The notes beneath the pieces are model-generated. The model saw only the letters and a list, made by a program, of their open reading frames with translations. It searched no databases and was not told where the DNA came from. A stretch of DNA of 64,000 nucleotides from an uncultured Lachnospiraceae bacterium (GTDB lineage: Bacteria > Bacillota > Clostridia > Lachnospirales > Lachnospiraceae): assembly GCA_902776305.1 (NCBI GenBank), contig CACYPS010000013.1, forward strand, positions 47,657-111,656, in the 5' to 3' direction. The position numbers and the translations under genes were made by a program. Numbering within the stretch: the first letter of the stretch is position 1; each line of letters begins with the position of its first letter. This document shows positions 51,081 to 59,023 of the stretch, in pieces.

Positions 51081-51839
51081 TCAATATGGAGATCCCAGCA
51101 CGTGCTCCAGGAAATACGGAAGCTGCTTTCTCCACCACGGCCAGTCATGGTCGCAGTCGAATCCCCAGTAATCGACCCATGCGGGAATACCTTTCTCACG
51201 CATGACGGCGTCGAGCTCCCTGGTGCTCTCGAGGAGCTCATCCTCCCAGCGTCCCTGACCGATGCAGATGATGATTCTGGAGTTTCTGTAAAGCTCCATA
51301 TACGGATGATCGAGCGGCATGTTGCGAAGGAAGATGGCCGGTGAGTTATCGTAAGCGAGCGGGTCGTTGCATCCCGGGAAGAACATCTGGGCATTGTAGC
51401 AGCCGCTCAGCGCGATAACTGTGTCATAGAGGTCCGGTCTTCTGAAGAAGAAGTTCGCTGCGTGGACAGCGCCCATGCTGCATCCTGTCGTCATGGCTCT
51501 TTCATATGCCTCCGGGCTTCCGTTCTTGGCGCGAACGGAGGGCAGGAACTCTTCGTTGATGTATGCGAACCAGCGTTCCTGCTGTTCGAGACGATAGTGC
51601 TCGTCCCCGTACTTATCGGACCAGCTCTCCTCGTCAATTGCGTCCGGGCAGACGAGCATGATTTTGCCCGCATCCACCCACGGAGCGCAGAGGTCAGTCA
51701 TCTGAAAATTTTCAAAATCGTAGAAATGGCCGTTCTGCGGCGGAAAGGCAATCAGGATCTTTCCTGTGGTGCCGTATGTCTTGAATTCCATATCACGGCC
51801 GAGTCTGTAGCTGTATTCTTTATAATAATTCACCTGCAA
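51081..51839 (-). CDS. Esterase-family alpha/beta hydrolase, partner of ATP-grasp copy 2
   Basis: 252 residues; TTG at 51839 lies ten bases after AAAGGA, while GTG 51833 is an alternative. Nucleophile elbow GCSMGA (Ser ~119), His and Asp near the C-terminus (DCDHDWPWWRK, ~230). The family resembles esterase D/putative esterases (acyl or carbohydrate ester hydrolases). It lies 113 bases after ATP-grasp copy 2. The recurring pairing of such proteins in Clostridia is my recollection and should be tested. Cytoplasmic. Confidence 0.85.
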   Translation of the reverse strand: MQVNYYKEYSYRLGRDMEFKTYGTTGKILIAFPPQNGHFYDFENFQMTDLCAPWVDAGKIMLVCPDAIDEESWSDKYGDEHYRLEQQERWFAYINEEFLPSVRAKNGSPEAYERAMTTGCSMGAVHAANFFFRRPDLYDTVIALSGCYNAQMFFPGCNDPLAYDNSPAIFLRNMPLDHPYMELYRNSRIIICIGQGRWEDELLESTRELDAVMREKGIPAWVDYWGFDCDHDWPWWRKQLPYFLEHVLGSPY

Positions 51840-51880
51840 GGTTGTTCGTTCCTTTCTGATATTTGATGATTACATTGCCA

Positions 51881-51929
51881 AAAGTATCATTATGACAATG
51901 AGTTTGCTCGAGTGGTAGGAATGATACTT
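51881..51929. repeat. AAAGTATCAT inverted-repeat element, copy 2
   Basis: AAGTATCAT (51882-51890) and ATGATACTT (51921-51929) are exact inverses around 30 bases. It shares its ends with 17802-17863 and lies between ATP-grasp copy 2 and the esterase. Confidence 0.65.
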
Positions 51930-51952
51930 GAGGCACGTCCTACGCTTGTCTC

Positions 51953-53140
51953 TTATTTGCAGAGAACGTATGCAATGAACTCCTTCGCCGCTTCCTCATC
52001 GTTCATTTTTGCGGTATACATCTGATTGCCCATGGCACCGGAAAGAATCTCCGGAATGCGCTCGCACATCACCATGCGGCTTCCGTAGAGATTCAGTATC
52101 TCCTCATGCGTGTGAGCGTAATGATTCTTATCGCGTCTGCTGACATATACGCAGTAGTACTCTTTCTCGGATTTCGGGAAGATACGCTTGTCCGTGGTGA
52201 CCATGTCTGCCCAGATCTGGTAAACATCAAGGCTGTGAGCAAAGTTCATCATATCCGGAGTATAGCCTCCGGCAGGTCTCATGTTGACTTCAAGTCCCAC
52301 GAAGTCGCCTTTCTTTCCTATGCCTTTCTTGTCTGCCTTCAGACGGAAGAACTCCAGATGGACAAATCTTCTGTCCGCGTGGAAAGCACGAACCGTCGCG
52401 CGGCCTGCTTTTTTCAGGCCTTCATAGACGTCCCCTGCGACATAGTAGACCAGCTCGAGCTCGTCGTTGACGATATCGGCGATTGACGGCGGCCAGCTTG
52501 TCATGGATTCGAAGAGCGGCTCAAATGTGGAACTTGTGATTGCATCATATGAGTACAGTTCTCCGTCGATGAACTCTTCCATGAGATACTGCACGTCTCT
52601 CGGTTGTGAGAAGAAGGCTGAGAGTTCGTCGTCATTTGTAATCTTATGTGTATCGGACGCACCGACACCGACATCCGGTTTGATGATGATCGGATAGCCG
52701 ACTTCCTTGATGAACTCTTTGGCGTCTTCGAGATCAGTGGCAAAGTGGCAGCGGGCGGTCGGTACGCCGGCCTCAGCATAGAATTTCTTCATGTTGGATT
52801 TGTGCTTAAAGTCCTGGATCCGGTCGTATTTGATGCCCGTAGTGATGTTGAAATCGGAGCGCAGGCGTGCATCCTGCTCCAGCCAGTATTCGTTATTGGA
52901 CTCGAGCCAGTCGATCTTACCGTATTTGAAAGAGAAAAATGCCACTGCACGGAATACCTCAGCATAGTTCTCAAGGGAATCGACTTTATAATATTCTGTC
53001 AGGGAGTTCTTTAAGCAGTCTTCAAGTGAGTCGTAGGAAGCATCACCGATTCCGAGGACATTCACGCCGTTCTTTTTGAGACGGTCGCAGAAGTTCCAGT
53101 AAGTGTGTGGAAAGTGAGGTGAGATAAATACAAAATTCAT
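51953..53140 (-). CDS. ATP-grasp ligase-like protein, copy 2
   Basis: 395 residues, AAAGGAGG site. It aligns end to end with the protein at 11134: FISPHFPHTYWNFCDRL, NVLGIGD, IDWLESNNEYWL, YPIIIKPDVGVGA (ATP Lys), FVHLEFF and LEVNMRPAGGYTPDMMN in outline. The fold is CarB-like ATP-grasp, ligating a carboxylate to an amine or similar, substrate unknown. Unlike copy 1 it is followed by an esterase gene. The inter-copy changes lie mainly in the hinge after the ATP Lys and in the C-terminus. Confidence 0.88.
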   Translation of the reverse strand: MNFVFISPHFPHTYWNFCDRLKKNGVNVLGIGDASYDSLEDCLKNSLTEYYKVDSLENYAEVFRAVAFFSFKYGKIDWLESNNEYWLEQDARLRSDFNITTGIKYDRIQDFKHKSNMKKFYAEAGVPTARCHFATDLEDAKEFIKEVGYPIIIKPDVGVGASDTHKITNDDELSAFFSQPRDVQYLMEEFIDGELYSYDAITSSTFEPLFESMTSWPPSIADIVNDELELVYYVAGDVYEGLKKAGRATVRAFHADRRFVHLEFFRLKADKKGIGKKGDFVGLEVNMRPAGGYTPDMMNFAHSLDVYQIWADMVTTDKRIFPKSEKEYYCVYVSRRDKNHYAHTHEEILNLYGSRMVMCERIPEILSGAMGNQMYTAKMNDEEAAKEFIAYVLCK

Positions 53141-53275
53141 ATGAAACCTCCTTTAAAGAAAGAGTTTTTGATGTTAAAATCTTATTTAAGCGCGCATGCT
53201 TTGACGCACAACATCGTAGTATAGCATAAAACCCCGAAGTAGAATACATTTTCATGAAGATTCAAGGAGTTTAAG

Positions 53276-54148
53276 ATGGAAGAACAGCAGGAAAAAATCT
53301 TTCGTTACATTCAGATCATTTTCGCAGCAACTTGTTGCTCGTGCGCGTACAAGTTCTTCCTTTCCCCTGCGGGTCTATACAACGGGGGTTTTACCGGTAT
53401 TGCTCAGATCATACGTAATATCCTGCAGGACTCTGTCGGCATACATTTTCCATCAGACCCGACCGGTATCTTTGTATGGTGTCTCAACGTTCCTCTGATG
53501 ATCGCCGGTTACAAGTCTCTCGGCAAGATGTTCATGGTACGCACGATTGCAGTAATCACACTCCAGTCTTTCCTCATGACTGTACTGAAAAGCCCTGAGA
53601 CCCAGCTCATATCAGACCATGCTCTGAACTGTGTGTTCGGCGGCGCTCTGAACGGTTTCGGTATCGGAATTCTTCTTCGAAACGGAGCATCGACAGGCGG
53701 TACGGACATCGTCGGTCTTCTCGCAGTCAAGAAAAAACCCGATCTTTCCGTCGGTACGCTGTCCATGACGATCAATGCGTGCATTTTCACGTATGCTGCG
53801 ATCACAAGGACTTTTGAGATTGCTGCCTACTCCGCAGTGTATGCTTTCATCACATCCGTAGTCATTGACAGAACGCATTTCCAGACAACGAAGGTGGCGG
53901 TATTTGTCGTTTCCAGAGTGCCGATCCTCAGCAATGAGGTCAGTGTTGAGATGCACAGAGGCGTCACGACATGGGATGCTATGGGCGGACATAGCCGGAA
54001 GCCGTTCCAGGTTCATATGATTGTCATGAATCGTTATGAGCTTGCGCATTTCAGGCAGGTTATTCGGGCTGTTGATAAGAATGCGTTTATTTGGACGATT
54101 AAGGCGGATCAGGTTATGGGTAATTTTAAGCAGAGGTTGGGGGTGTAA
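53276..54148 (+). CDS. YitT family membrane protein (DUF2179)
   Basis: 290 residues, AAGGAG site. Five or six helices in the first ~205 residues (SPAGLYNGGFTGIAQIIRN; GASTGGTDIVGLL), then a cytoplasmic DUF2179 domain (~215-290) with the THFQTTKVAVFVVS start. Function unknown; common in Firmicutes. Followed by the large palindromic elements. Confidence 0.92.
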   Translation: MEEQQEKIFRYIQIIFAATCCSCAYKFFLSPAGLYNGGFTGIAQIIRNILQDSVGIHFPSDPTGIFVWCLNVPLMIAGYKSLGKMFMVRTIAVITLQSFLMTVLKSPETQLISDHALNCVFGGALNGFGIGILLRNGASTGGTDIVGLLAVKKKPDLSVGTLSMTINACIFTYAAITRTFEIAAYSAVYAFITSVVIDRTHFQTTKVAVFVVSRVPILSNEVSVEMHRGVTTWDAMGGHSRKPFQVHMIVMNRYELAHFRQVIRAVDKNAFIWTIKADQVMGNFKQRLGV

Positions 54149-54158
54149 TAGATAGGTG

Positions 54159-54427
54159 ATTAACCGAAACTTCCCACAGGGAGTATCGTACAGTCTTATC
54201 ATGATAATACTGCATCGGCGGGACGCTGCACAGCATAAGTTCGATCACGGAAATCGAAGATTTCCTATCTCACTTATTCCGCTCGGTCTCGCTGGCAGCG
54301 GTACTAAGAAATTTTCGGCGCCTGTGGCTTGAAAATTTAAAGTACCGGCCGCTCGACGACGCCACGCCGATCGGCAGTATTATATGATTTCGACTGAAGA
54401 AGACAGCAGGTGGGAAGTTTGATTAAT
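54159..54427. mobile_element. MITE-like nested palindromic element, copy 1
   Basis: Terminal inverted repeats ATTAACCGAAACTTCCCAC (54159-54177) and GTGGGAAGTTTGATTAAT (54410-54427). Inside are ATAATACTGC/GCAGTATTAT (54204-54213/54374-54383), ATCGGCG/CGCCGAT, CGGTACT/AGTACCG and AAATTTTC/GAAAATTT, so the whole can fold into one long arm. About 50 extra bases (from GCACAGC near 54238) separate it from copy 2. No ORF. Confidence 0.7.
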
Positions 54428-54470
54428 TGAGTGGCGAGAGTAGCTGAGCAGAGAGAGTAATGGATAGGTG

Positions 54471-54688
54471 ATTAAACGAAACTTCCCACGGTGAGTATCT
54501 GCCAGTCTCATCATGATAATACTGCATCGGCGGGACGCTTTCGCTCGGTCTCGCTGGCAGCGGTACTAATAAATTTTCGTCGCTTACGCTTGAAAATTTA
54601 AAGTACCGGCCGCTCGACGACGCCACGCCGATTGGCAGTATTATATGATTTCGACTGAAGAAGACAGCAGGTGGGAAGTTTGATTAAT
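54471..54688. mobile_element. MITE-like nested palindromic element, copy 2
   Basis: Same organisation as copy 1: terminal repeats 54471-54489 and 54671-54688, and the same inner arms. GATAGGTG precedes both copies (54151 and 54463), a direct repeat of 312 bases, so the pair may come from tandem duplication rather than two insertions. Confidence 0.7.
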
Positions 54689-54785
54689 TGAGTGGAGAGA
54701 GCAGCTGAGCAGAGAGAGTAATTGAGTGGTGAGAGCAGCTGAGCAGTGAAAGTAATTGAGTGGTGAGAGCAACTGTGTATGGAGA
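54687..54785. repeat. 34-bp tandem repeats after copy 2
   Basis: ATTGAGTGG(A/T)GAGAGCAGC starts at 54687, 54721 and 54755; a single related unit follows copy 1 (54426). Ends before the RluA ribosome site. Confidence 0.8.
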
Positions 54786-54841
54786 CTAAGATGTATAGTT
54801 CTTTATGCGCGGTTGCTTCTTTATAAGTGTATGGAAGAATT

Positions 54842-55909
54842 ATGCGGATAACGACAGAATACAAGAATACATATACAGACACGGAGGTCAGCCGCCGCAT
54901 CTTCACCTATACCGCGACGGAGAAAGACGAGGGGAGGCCCGCCCGTGACATCATCCTGTACAAGTGGAAGATGGTCCACCACGACGTCGCCCGGGCCAAG
55001 TATGACACCCCGAACGGAATCACCGTGAACGGAGAAGTCGCATATGTCAACAGGCGGCTTCATAAGGGAGATGTCCTGCAAGTCATATTAACGGACTTTG
55101 CGCCACAGAATATCGTACCTGAGAATCACCCGATCGAGGTCGTTTATGAGGATGAGGATATTATTTGCTTAAATAAGCCCGCCGGAGTGGTCGCGCATCC
55201 CTCCCATGGACACTACAGCGATTCGCTTGCCAATTATCTCGCATACTATTTTCAAATGAAGCATGAGCCTCACGAAATCCGAACAGTCGGCAGGCTTGAT
55301 AAGGATACGTCAGGGCTTATTCTATTTGCCAAAAGCAGGACCATGGCGGCTCACATGACTGAGCAGGCTGAAAAGGGGATTCACACAAAGACCTACTATG
55401 CACTGGCAAGCGGTGTATTTGAACACAGAAGCGGCAGGGTTGAAGTCCCGATTGAGCGGGAGTTTGACGGCGCTCAGAAAAGGGTTGCGAGAGAGGGCGG
55501 AGATTACGCCCTTACTGATTATGAAGTCATCAGGCAGTATGAGGATTACGCATTTCTGCGGGTGCACATCGCGACGGGCCGGACGCATCAGATTCGCGTG
55601 CATATGAATCATATCGGACATCCGCTTCTCGGTGACCCGATCTACAATCCGAAGTGCATGCCCTCGAAATCATTTTCAGACAAGAGGAATGACGCCGTAT
55701 GTATTACCCGCGCGGCGATAGATGTCGGGGAAGAGCATCCTGACTTTTCGGCAGTTTACGGTGGAGAGAAGTGTCTAACCCGCGCGGCGCTGCACGCCGG
55801 GGAAATCACCTTTCATCAACCTTTCACGGGGGAAGATATTGTTCTGAGAGCTGAAATTCCGAAGGATTTTCTCCCCTATATCTCTGACATGGAATGCAAA
55901 CCCGTCTGA
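54842..55909 (+). CDS. RluA family pseudouridine synthase
   Basis: 355 residues from ATG 54842 with GGAAG site; ATG 54827 lacks one. An S4-like N-terminal region (~35-85) precedes the catalytic domain: NKPAGVVAHPS, Asp in GRLDKDTSGLIL (~152) and TGRTHQIRVHMNHIGHPLLGD in outline. A ~55-residue segment after GDPIYN (Cys-rich with RAA..VGEEHPDF and RAALHAGEI) is longer than usual. It modifies uridine in 23S rRNA or tRNA; target not predictable. HD gene 10 bases downstream. Confidence 0.93.
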   Translation: MRITTEYKNTYTDTEVSRRIFTYTATEKDEGRPARDIILYKWKMVHHDVARAKYDTPNGITVNGEVAYVNRRLHKGDVLQVILTDFAPQNIVPENHPIEVVYEDEDIICLNKPAGVVAHPSHGHYSDSLANYLAYYFQMKHEPHEIRTVGRLDKDTSGLILFAKSRTMAAHMTEQAEKGIHTKTYYALASGVFEHRSGRVEVPIEREFDGAQKRVAREGGDYALTDYEVIRQYEDYAFLRVHIATGRTHQIRVHMNHIGHPLLGDPIYNPKCMPSKSFSDKRNDAVCITRAAIDVGEEHPDFSAVYGGEKCLTRAALHAGEITFHQPFTGEDIVLRAEIPKDFLPYISDMECKPV

Positions 55910-55919
55910 CAGGAGTATT

Positions 55920-56678
55920 ATGAATTACGAAAAAGAATTGAATGGATTTCTGGAATATGCAGGTCATTATGACCGCACAAACGGCATGATTGAACTTAAA
56001 GTTGTGCACACGCTGCGCGTCGCGGAGGTGATGGACCGGATAACAGCAGGTCTCGACCTCCCCGATGAGACCCGCTATCTGGCAGCGCTTTGTGCTGTCT
56101 TTCACGACATCGGACGCTTCGAGCAGGTGACCAGGTACGGCACTTATAATGACAGAAGAAGCGTGAACCATGCGGTTTTGAGCTGTGAGGTCCTTCGGGA
56201 AAACGGCTTTCTCGAACACTTGCCGGGAAAACAGCAGGAGATGGTTCTCACTGCGATCGAGAACCATAATAAGCTGACGATAGATGAGGGTCTTGATGAG
56301 GATACGATGCTACTTGCGAAGCTTATACGTGATGCCGATAAGGTCGACATTTTCAGAGTATTTGCAGAGGAAGAGATGGTCGATACGATGGGGGAGATGA
56401 TCGAGATGGTGGAGCAGGAGACTGTGACGGATGAGGTGTTCGAACATTTTATGGCTCACGAATGTGTCCCGAAAGACATCCGTCGTACCGGACTAGATAT
56501 CTGGGTCGGGTTCCTTGCGTTTTTCTATGATATGAACTTTCCGCAGAGCATGAAGATCGCGTTGGAAGAGGGCTACTACAGAAGGCAATTCGATCATGCG
56601 GAATTTACCCTTCCGGAGACACGGGAAAGAGTGGAAGCGATATTGTGCGAGCTCGAGTCTTATCTGGACAGGTTCTAA
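55920..56678 (+). CDS. HD domain phosphohydrolase
   Basis: 252 residues, AGGAG site. H...HD...D motif: His in KVVHTLRVA (~28), FHDIGRFE (His/Asp ~61-62) and Asp in RDADKVDIFRVF (~139). HD proteins cleave nucleotide or other phosphate bonds with metal ions. Translationally close to the RluA gene, ends at a bidirectional terminator. Confidence 0.9.
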   Translation: MNYEKELNGFLEYAGHYDRTNGMIELKVVHTLRVAEVMDRITAGLDLPDETRYLAALCAVFHDIGRFEQVTRYGTYNDRRSVNHAVLSCEVLRENGFLEHLPGKQQEMVLTAIENHNKLTIDEGLDEDTMLLAKLIRDADKVDIFRVFAEEEMVDTMGEMIEMVEQETVTDEVFEHFMAHECVPKDIRRTGLDIWVGFLAFFYDMNFPQSMKIALEEGYYRRQFDHAEFTLPETRERVEAILCELESYLDRF

Positions 56679-56740
56679 AGCAGTGAGTCTGTAGGCGCTG
56701 AGGTCTTTTGTAAAAGTCCGTTGAATGATGAAAAATAAAA

Positions 56741-56774
56741 AAGAGACCCCGGTTTTTTAAAAGGGCCTCTTTTT
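56741..56774. terminator. Bidirectional terminator between HD and flavin reductase genes
   Basis: AAGAGaCCC pairs with GGGcCTCTT; T-run on the plus strand (TTTTT), A-run before it serves the minus strand. Confidence 0.8.
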
Positions 56775-56784
56775 ATACGAAAAC

Positions 56785-57348
56785 TTATTTTAATTTCAGA
56801 CCATCCTTAAAAGCATCGCCGACTCGCTCGGATACCTTATAATAACCGTGCGTGTAAGGGTCGAATGCGATGGCATTCACCAGGGACATATCAGGCTTCC
56901 CGTCCACCATGATACTTTCGTCAGCTGTTACGTTTACGACCTTTCCGATAACACCGCATCCGTACTCGTTGTCCTGATATTCGATGAACTCACACTCCAG
57001 GCAGAGGGGGAATTCGTTAATGACCGGGGCATCAACAGTCTCTGCTTTGCTGGCGGTAAGACCGCTGCGGGCAAATTTATCGGCCACTTTATTTCCTGAT
57101 TCTACGCCGAAATAGTCGGCTTCCACGACGTGAGCTGCATCAGCTATGCTTACGGTAAATGCCTTTCTGGCTTTTATATTTTTTACGGTTTTATGACTTT
57201 CAGTCAGATTAAGGGCAACGGTATTCCTTTCCTGCATAGTGCCCCAGGCTGCATTCATAACATTGACACTGCCGTCCTCGTTATATGTAGCGATCATAAG
57301 TACCGGCATCGGGAATATGCCTTCGGTGATTTTAAGTTTTGTTCTCAT
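56785..57348 (-). CDS. Flavin reductase family protein
   Basis: 187 residues from MRTKLKITEG, nine bases after AAAGGAG; the longer frame runs through the tRNA terminator. FMN-binding split-barrel features: FPMPVLMIATYNEDGSVNVMNAAWG, LNLTESHKTVKNIKARKAF in outline and CLECEFIEYQDNEYG. Such proteins bind FMN and reduce it or act as electron donors (flavoredoxin type). Reaction partner unknown. Confidence 0.9.
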   Translation of the reverse strand: MRTKLKITEGIFPMPVLMIATYNEDGSVNVMNAAWGTMQERNTVALNLTESHKTVKNIKARKAFTVSIADAAHVVEADYFGVESGNKVADKFARSGLTASKAETVDAPVINEFPLCLECEFIEYQDNEYGCGVIGKVVNVTADESIMVDGKPDMSLVNAIAFDPYTHGYYKVSERVGDAFKDGLKLK

Positions 57349-57402
57349 AACAGATGTCTCCTTTTGGTTGTAATTGACAGAAATGTATGTCATATGTAAA
57401 AA

Positions 57403-57437
57403 TGACGGATAAGACAAATCAATGTCTTAATCCGTCA
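57403..57437 (-). terminator. Terminator of tRNA-Ala
   Basis: Read on the minus strand, TGACGGATTAAGACA pairs with TGTCTTATCCGTCA, then TTTTTA. It starts ten bases after the tRNA. Confidence 0.9.
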
Positions 57438-57446
57438 CTTTTGGCC

Positions 57447-57519
57447 TGGAGACAGTGGGACTCGAACCCATGACCTCCTGAATGCCATTCAGGCGCTCTC
57501 CCAACTGAGCTATGCCCCC
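57447..57519 (-). tRNA. tRNA-Ala(GGC)
   Basis: 73-base cloverleaf on the minus strand. Acceptor GGGGGCA/TGTCTCC with G3:T70, the alanine identity pair; D arm AGCTCAGTTGGGAGAGC; anticodon stem CCTGA/TCAGG with loop ATGGCAT (anticodon GGC); T arm GTGGG/GGTTCGAGT-type loop. Discriminator A; the 3' CCA is not encoded. Confidence 0.97.
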
Positions 57520-57651
57520 GCGTTTTCACAAGGGGTATTATAACACACGTAACGGGATTGGGAAAGTATTATTTCCTAAAGTTTTGTCGGGACTCAGAGC
57601 ATTCTCGAGATATATGAACAATCCTCGGGATATCTGAACGCAGGGCAGACG

Positions 57652-57823
57652 TTCATCAACGCATCCGGTATATCCTTGACACTCAGATCGACAATTCATC
57701 AACGCGTCCGGTATATACTTGACACTCAGATCGACAATTCATCAACGCATCCGGTATATACTTGACATTCAGATCGACAATTCATCAACGCGTCCGGTAT
57801 ATACTTGACATTCAGGTCGACAA
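57652..57823. repeat. 43-bp tandem repeats, four copies, upstream of araC
   Basis: Unit CATCAACGC(A/G)TCCGGTATAT(A/C)CTTGACA(C/T)TCAG(A/G)TCGACAATT in short; the cores start at 57661, 57704, 57747 and 57790. Every unit has a TTGACA box. The last copy runs into TTGACA-17-TATTAA (57805-57833), which could be a promoter for the AraC gene. Confidence 0.9.
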
Positions 57824-57939
57824 CATATATTAATGTTACACTGACCATTTTTCATCTGTGAGAAGTTTCGGTATGTGTTACAAATCGACAGGTTTTATGC
57901 GAAAATATCGGCTTTATCGCAAAAGTAAAAAGAAATAGC

Positions 57940-57963
57940 GACATTCTGACAATATTTTGTTAC
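57940..57963 (+). promoter_or_regulatory. Motif shared by araC and binding-protein promoters, site 1
   Basis: GACATTCTGACAATA then TTTTGTTAC, 108 bases before the AraC start codon. It matches 58920-58943 (GACATTTTGACAGGT, TTTTCATAAC) that lies 104 bases before the binding-protein start. Confidence 0.55.
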
Positions 57964-58047
57964 TAAAAAGACTGCTCTGCAAACGCTATAAAAGATAAAC
58001 TCTATGTATATCAGAGATATAAATTGCAGCTGATGAAGGAGCATAAG

Positions 58048-58902
58048 ATGGCGAACGAGAATCTGTTTTTGTATAAACCCGTTGAACGAAAGTTTTCGGA
58101 CCTGTATTTCTGCTATTGCGGTTATGAAGCATGCGCACCGCTTCACAGTTTCGGACCTGCGGTTCGTCCGAACTATCTCATTCATTTTATCATGGACGGC
58201 AAAGGAACCTTCACAATAGATAACACGACATATCAGTTGGGAGCGGGAGAAGGATTCATCATTGAGCCCGGTAAGCAGACATTTTATCAGGCCGATGCCA
58301 AAGATCCATGGACTTACTTTTGGATCGGATTCGACGGAACTCTGGCGAAAGATATGCTCTCCAAGATGGGGCTCGGTAAGACACATCTGATCTTCAGGTG
58401 TGATAACGGGGAGGAGATGCGCGACATCATATTTGACATGCTTAAGTACAATCGTGCAAATGATGCAGATGAATTTATGATCGAAGCACTGCTCTACAAG
58501 CTTTTTTCATCCATGATGAAAGGTGCGGCCGCCGGAATACCCGGAACAGTCAAAGGAAATGAGTATGTCAGAAAAGCAATCGAATTCATCCAGAACAATT
58601 ATGCCAGACAGATTCATGTGAAGGATGTTGCGGATTATGTGAATATCAACAGAGGATATCTGTACTCACTCTTTAAGTCGGAGACGAACATGTCCCCTCA
58701 GGAGTACCTGAGCAATCTCAGACTCACGAGGGCTGCAGAGCAGCTGAATACAACGAATTACTCAATAGAAGTCATAGCGACATCTAACGGATACGGTGAC
58801 CCTGTGGTCTTTACCAAGGCTTTCAAAAAGATGCATGGTATATCTCCTTCAAAATACAGACAGAGCACGGTCGAGAGGTCCCGGAAATCACTTGAAGAGT
58901 GA
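58048..58902 (+). CDS. AraC family transcriptional regulator
   Basis: 284 residues from ATG 58048, six bases after GAAGGAGC. A cupin-like sugar-binding N-terminal domain (~30-110: MDGKGTFTIDNTTYQLGAG, IEPGKQTFYQA) precedes two HTH motifs (~185-275): HVKDVADYVNINRGYLYSLFK and SIEVIATSNGYGDPVVFTKAFKKMHGISPSKYR in outline. It should activate the carbohydrate ABC operon directly downstream and probably itself, given the shared upstream motif. Confidence 0.95.
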   Translation: MANENLFLYKPVERKFSDLYFCYCGYEACAPLHSFGPAVRPNYLIHFIMDGKGTFTIDNTTYQLGAGEGFIIEPGKQTFYQADAKDPWTYFWIGFDGTLAKDMLSKMGLGKTHLIFRCDNGEEMRDIIFDMLKYNRANDADEFMIEALLYKLFSSMMKGAAAGIPGTVKGNEYVRKAIEFIQNNYARQIHVKDVADYVNINRGYLYSLFKSETNMSPQEYLSNLRLTRAAEQLNTTNYSIEVIATSNGYGDPVVFTKAFKKMHGISPSKYRQSTVERSRKSLEE

Positions 58903-58919
58903 TGCAAAGCGATAATAAG

Positions 58920-58943
58920 GACATTTTGACAGGTTTTCATAAC
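58920..58943 (+). promoter_or_regulatory. Motif shared by araC and binding-protein promoters, site 2
   Basis: GACATTTTGACAGGT, TTTTCATAAC; see 57940. It begins 17 bases after the AraC stop codon, and no strong -10 is clear downstream (TAAAAT at ~58977 is a candidate). Confidence 0.55.
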
Positions 58944-59023
58944 AAATTCATCTAACGATTAGTCGCTATTAGCAAATAAAATTAGCATAGTTGCACAAAT
59001 AACAACACAATAGGGAGGTAACT

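Noticed and set aside
50983-51138. N-terminal extension of the RsuA-type protein
   Set aside because: The frame stays open but the extra residues overlap the esterase gene and precede the normal S4 start without a ribosome site.
57447-57519. tRNA-Ala as an integration site for a genomic island
   Set aside because: No integrase and no duplicated tRNA 3' end is seen on either side.
57652-57823. CRISPR array
   Set aside because: The repeats are continuous 43-base units with no unique spacers and no cas genes in the window.
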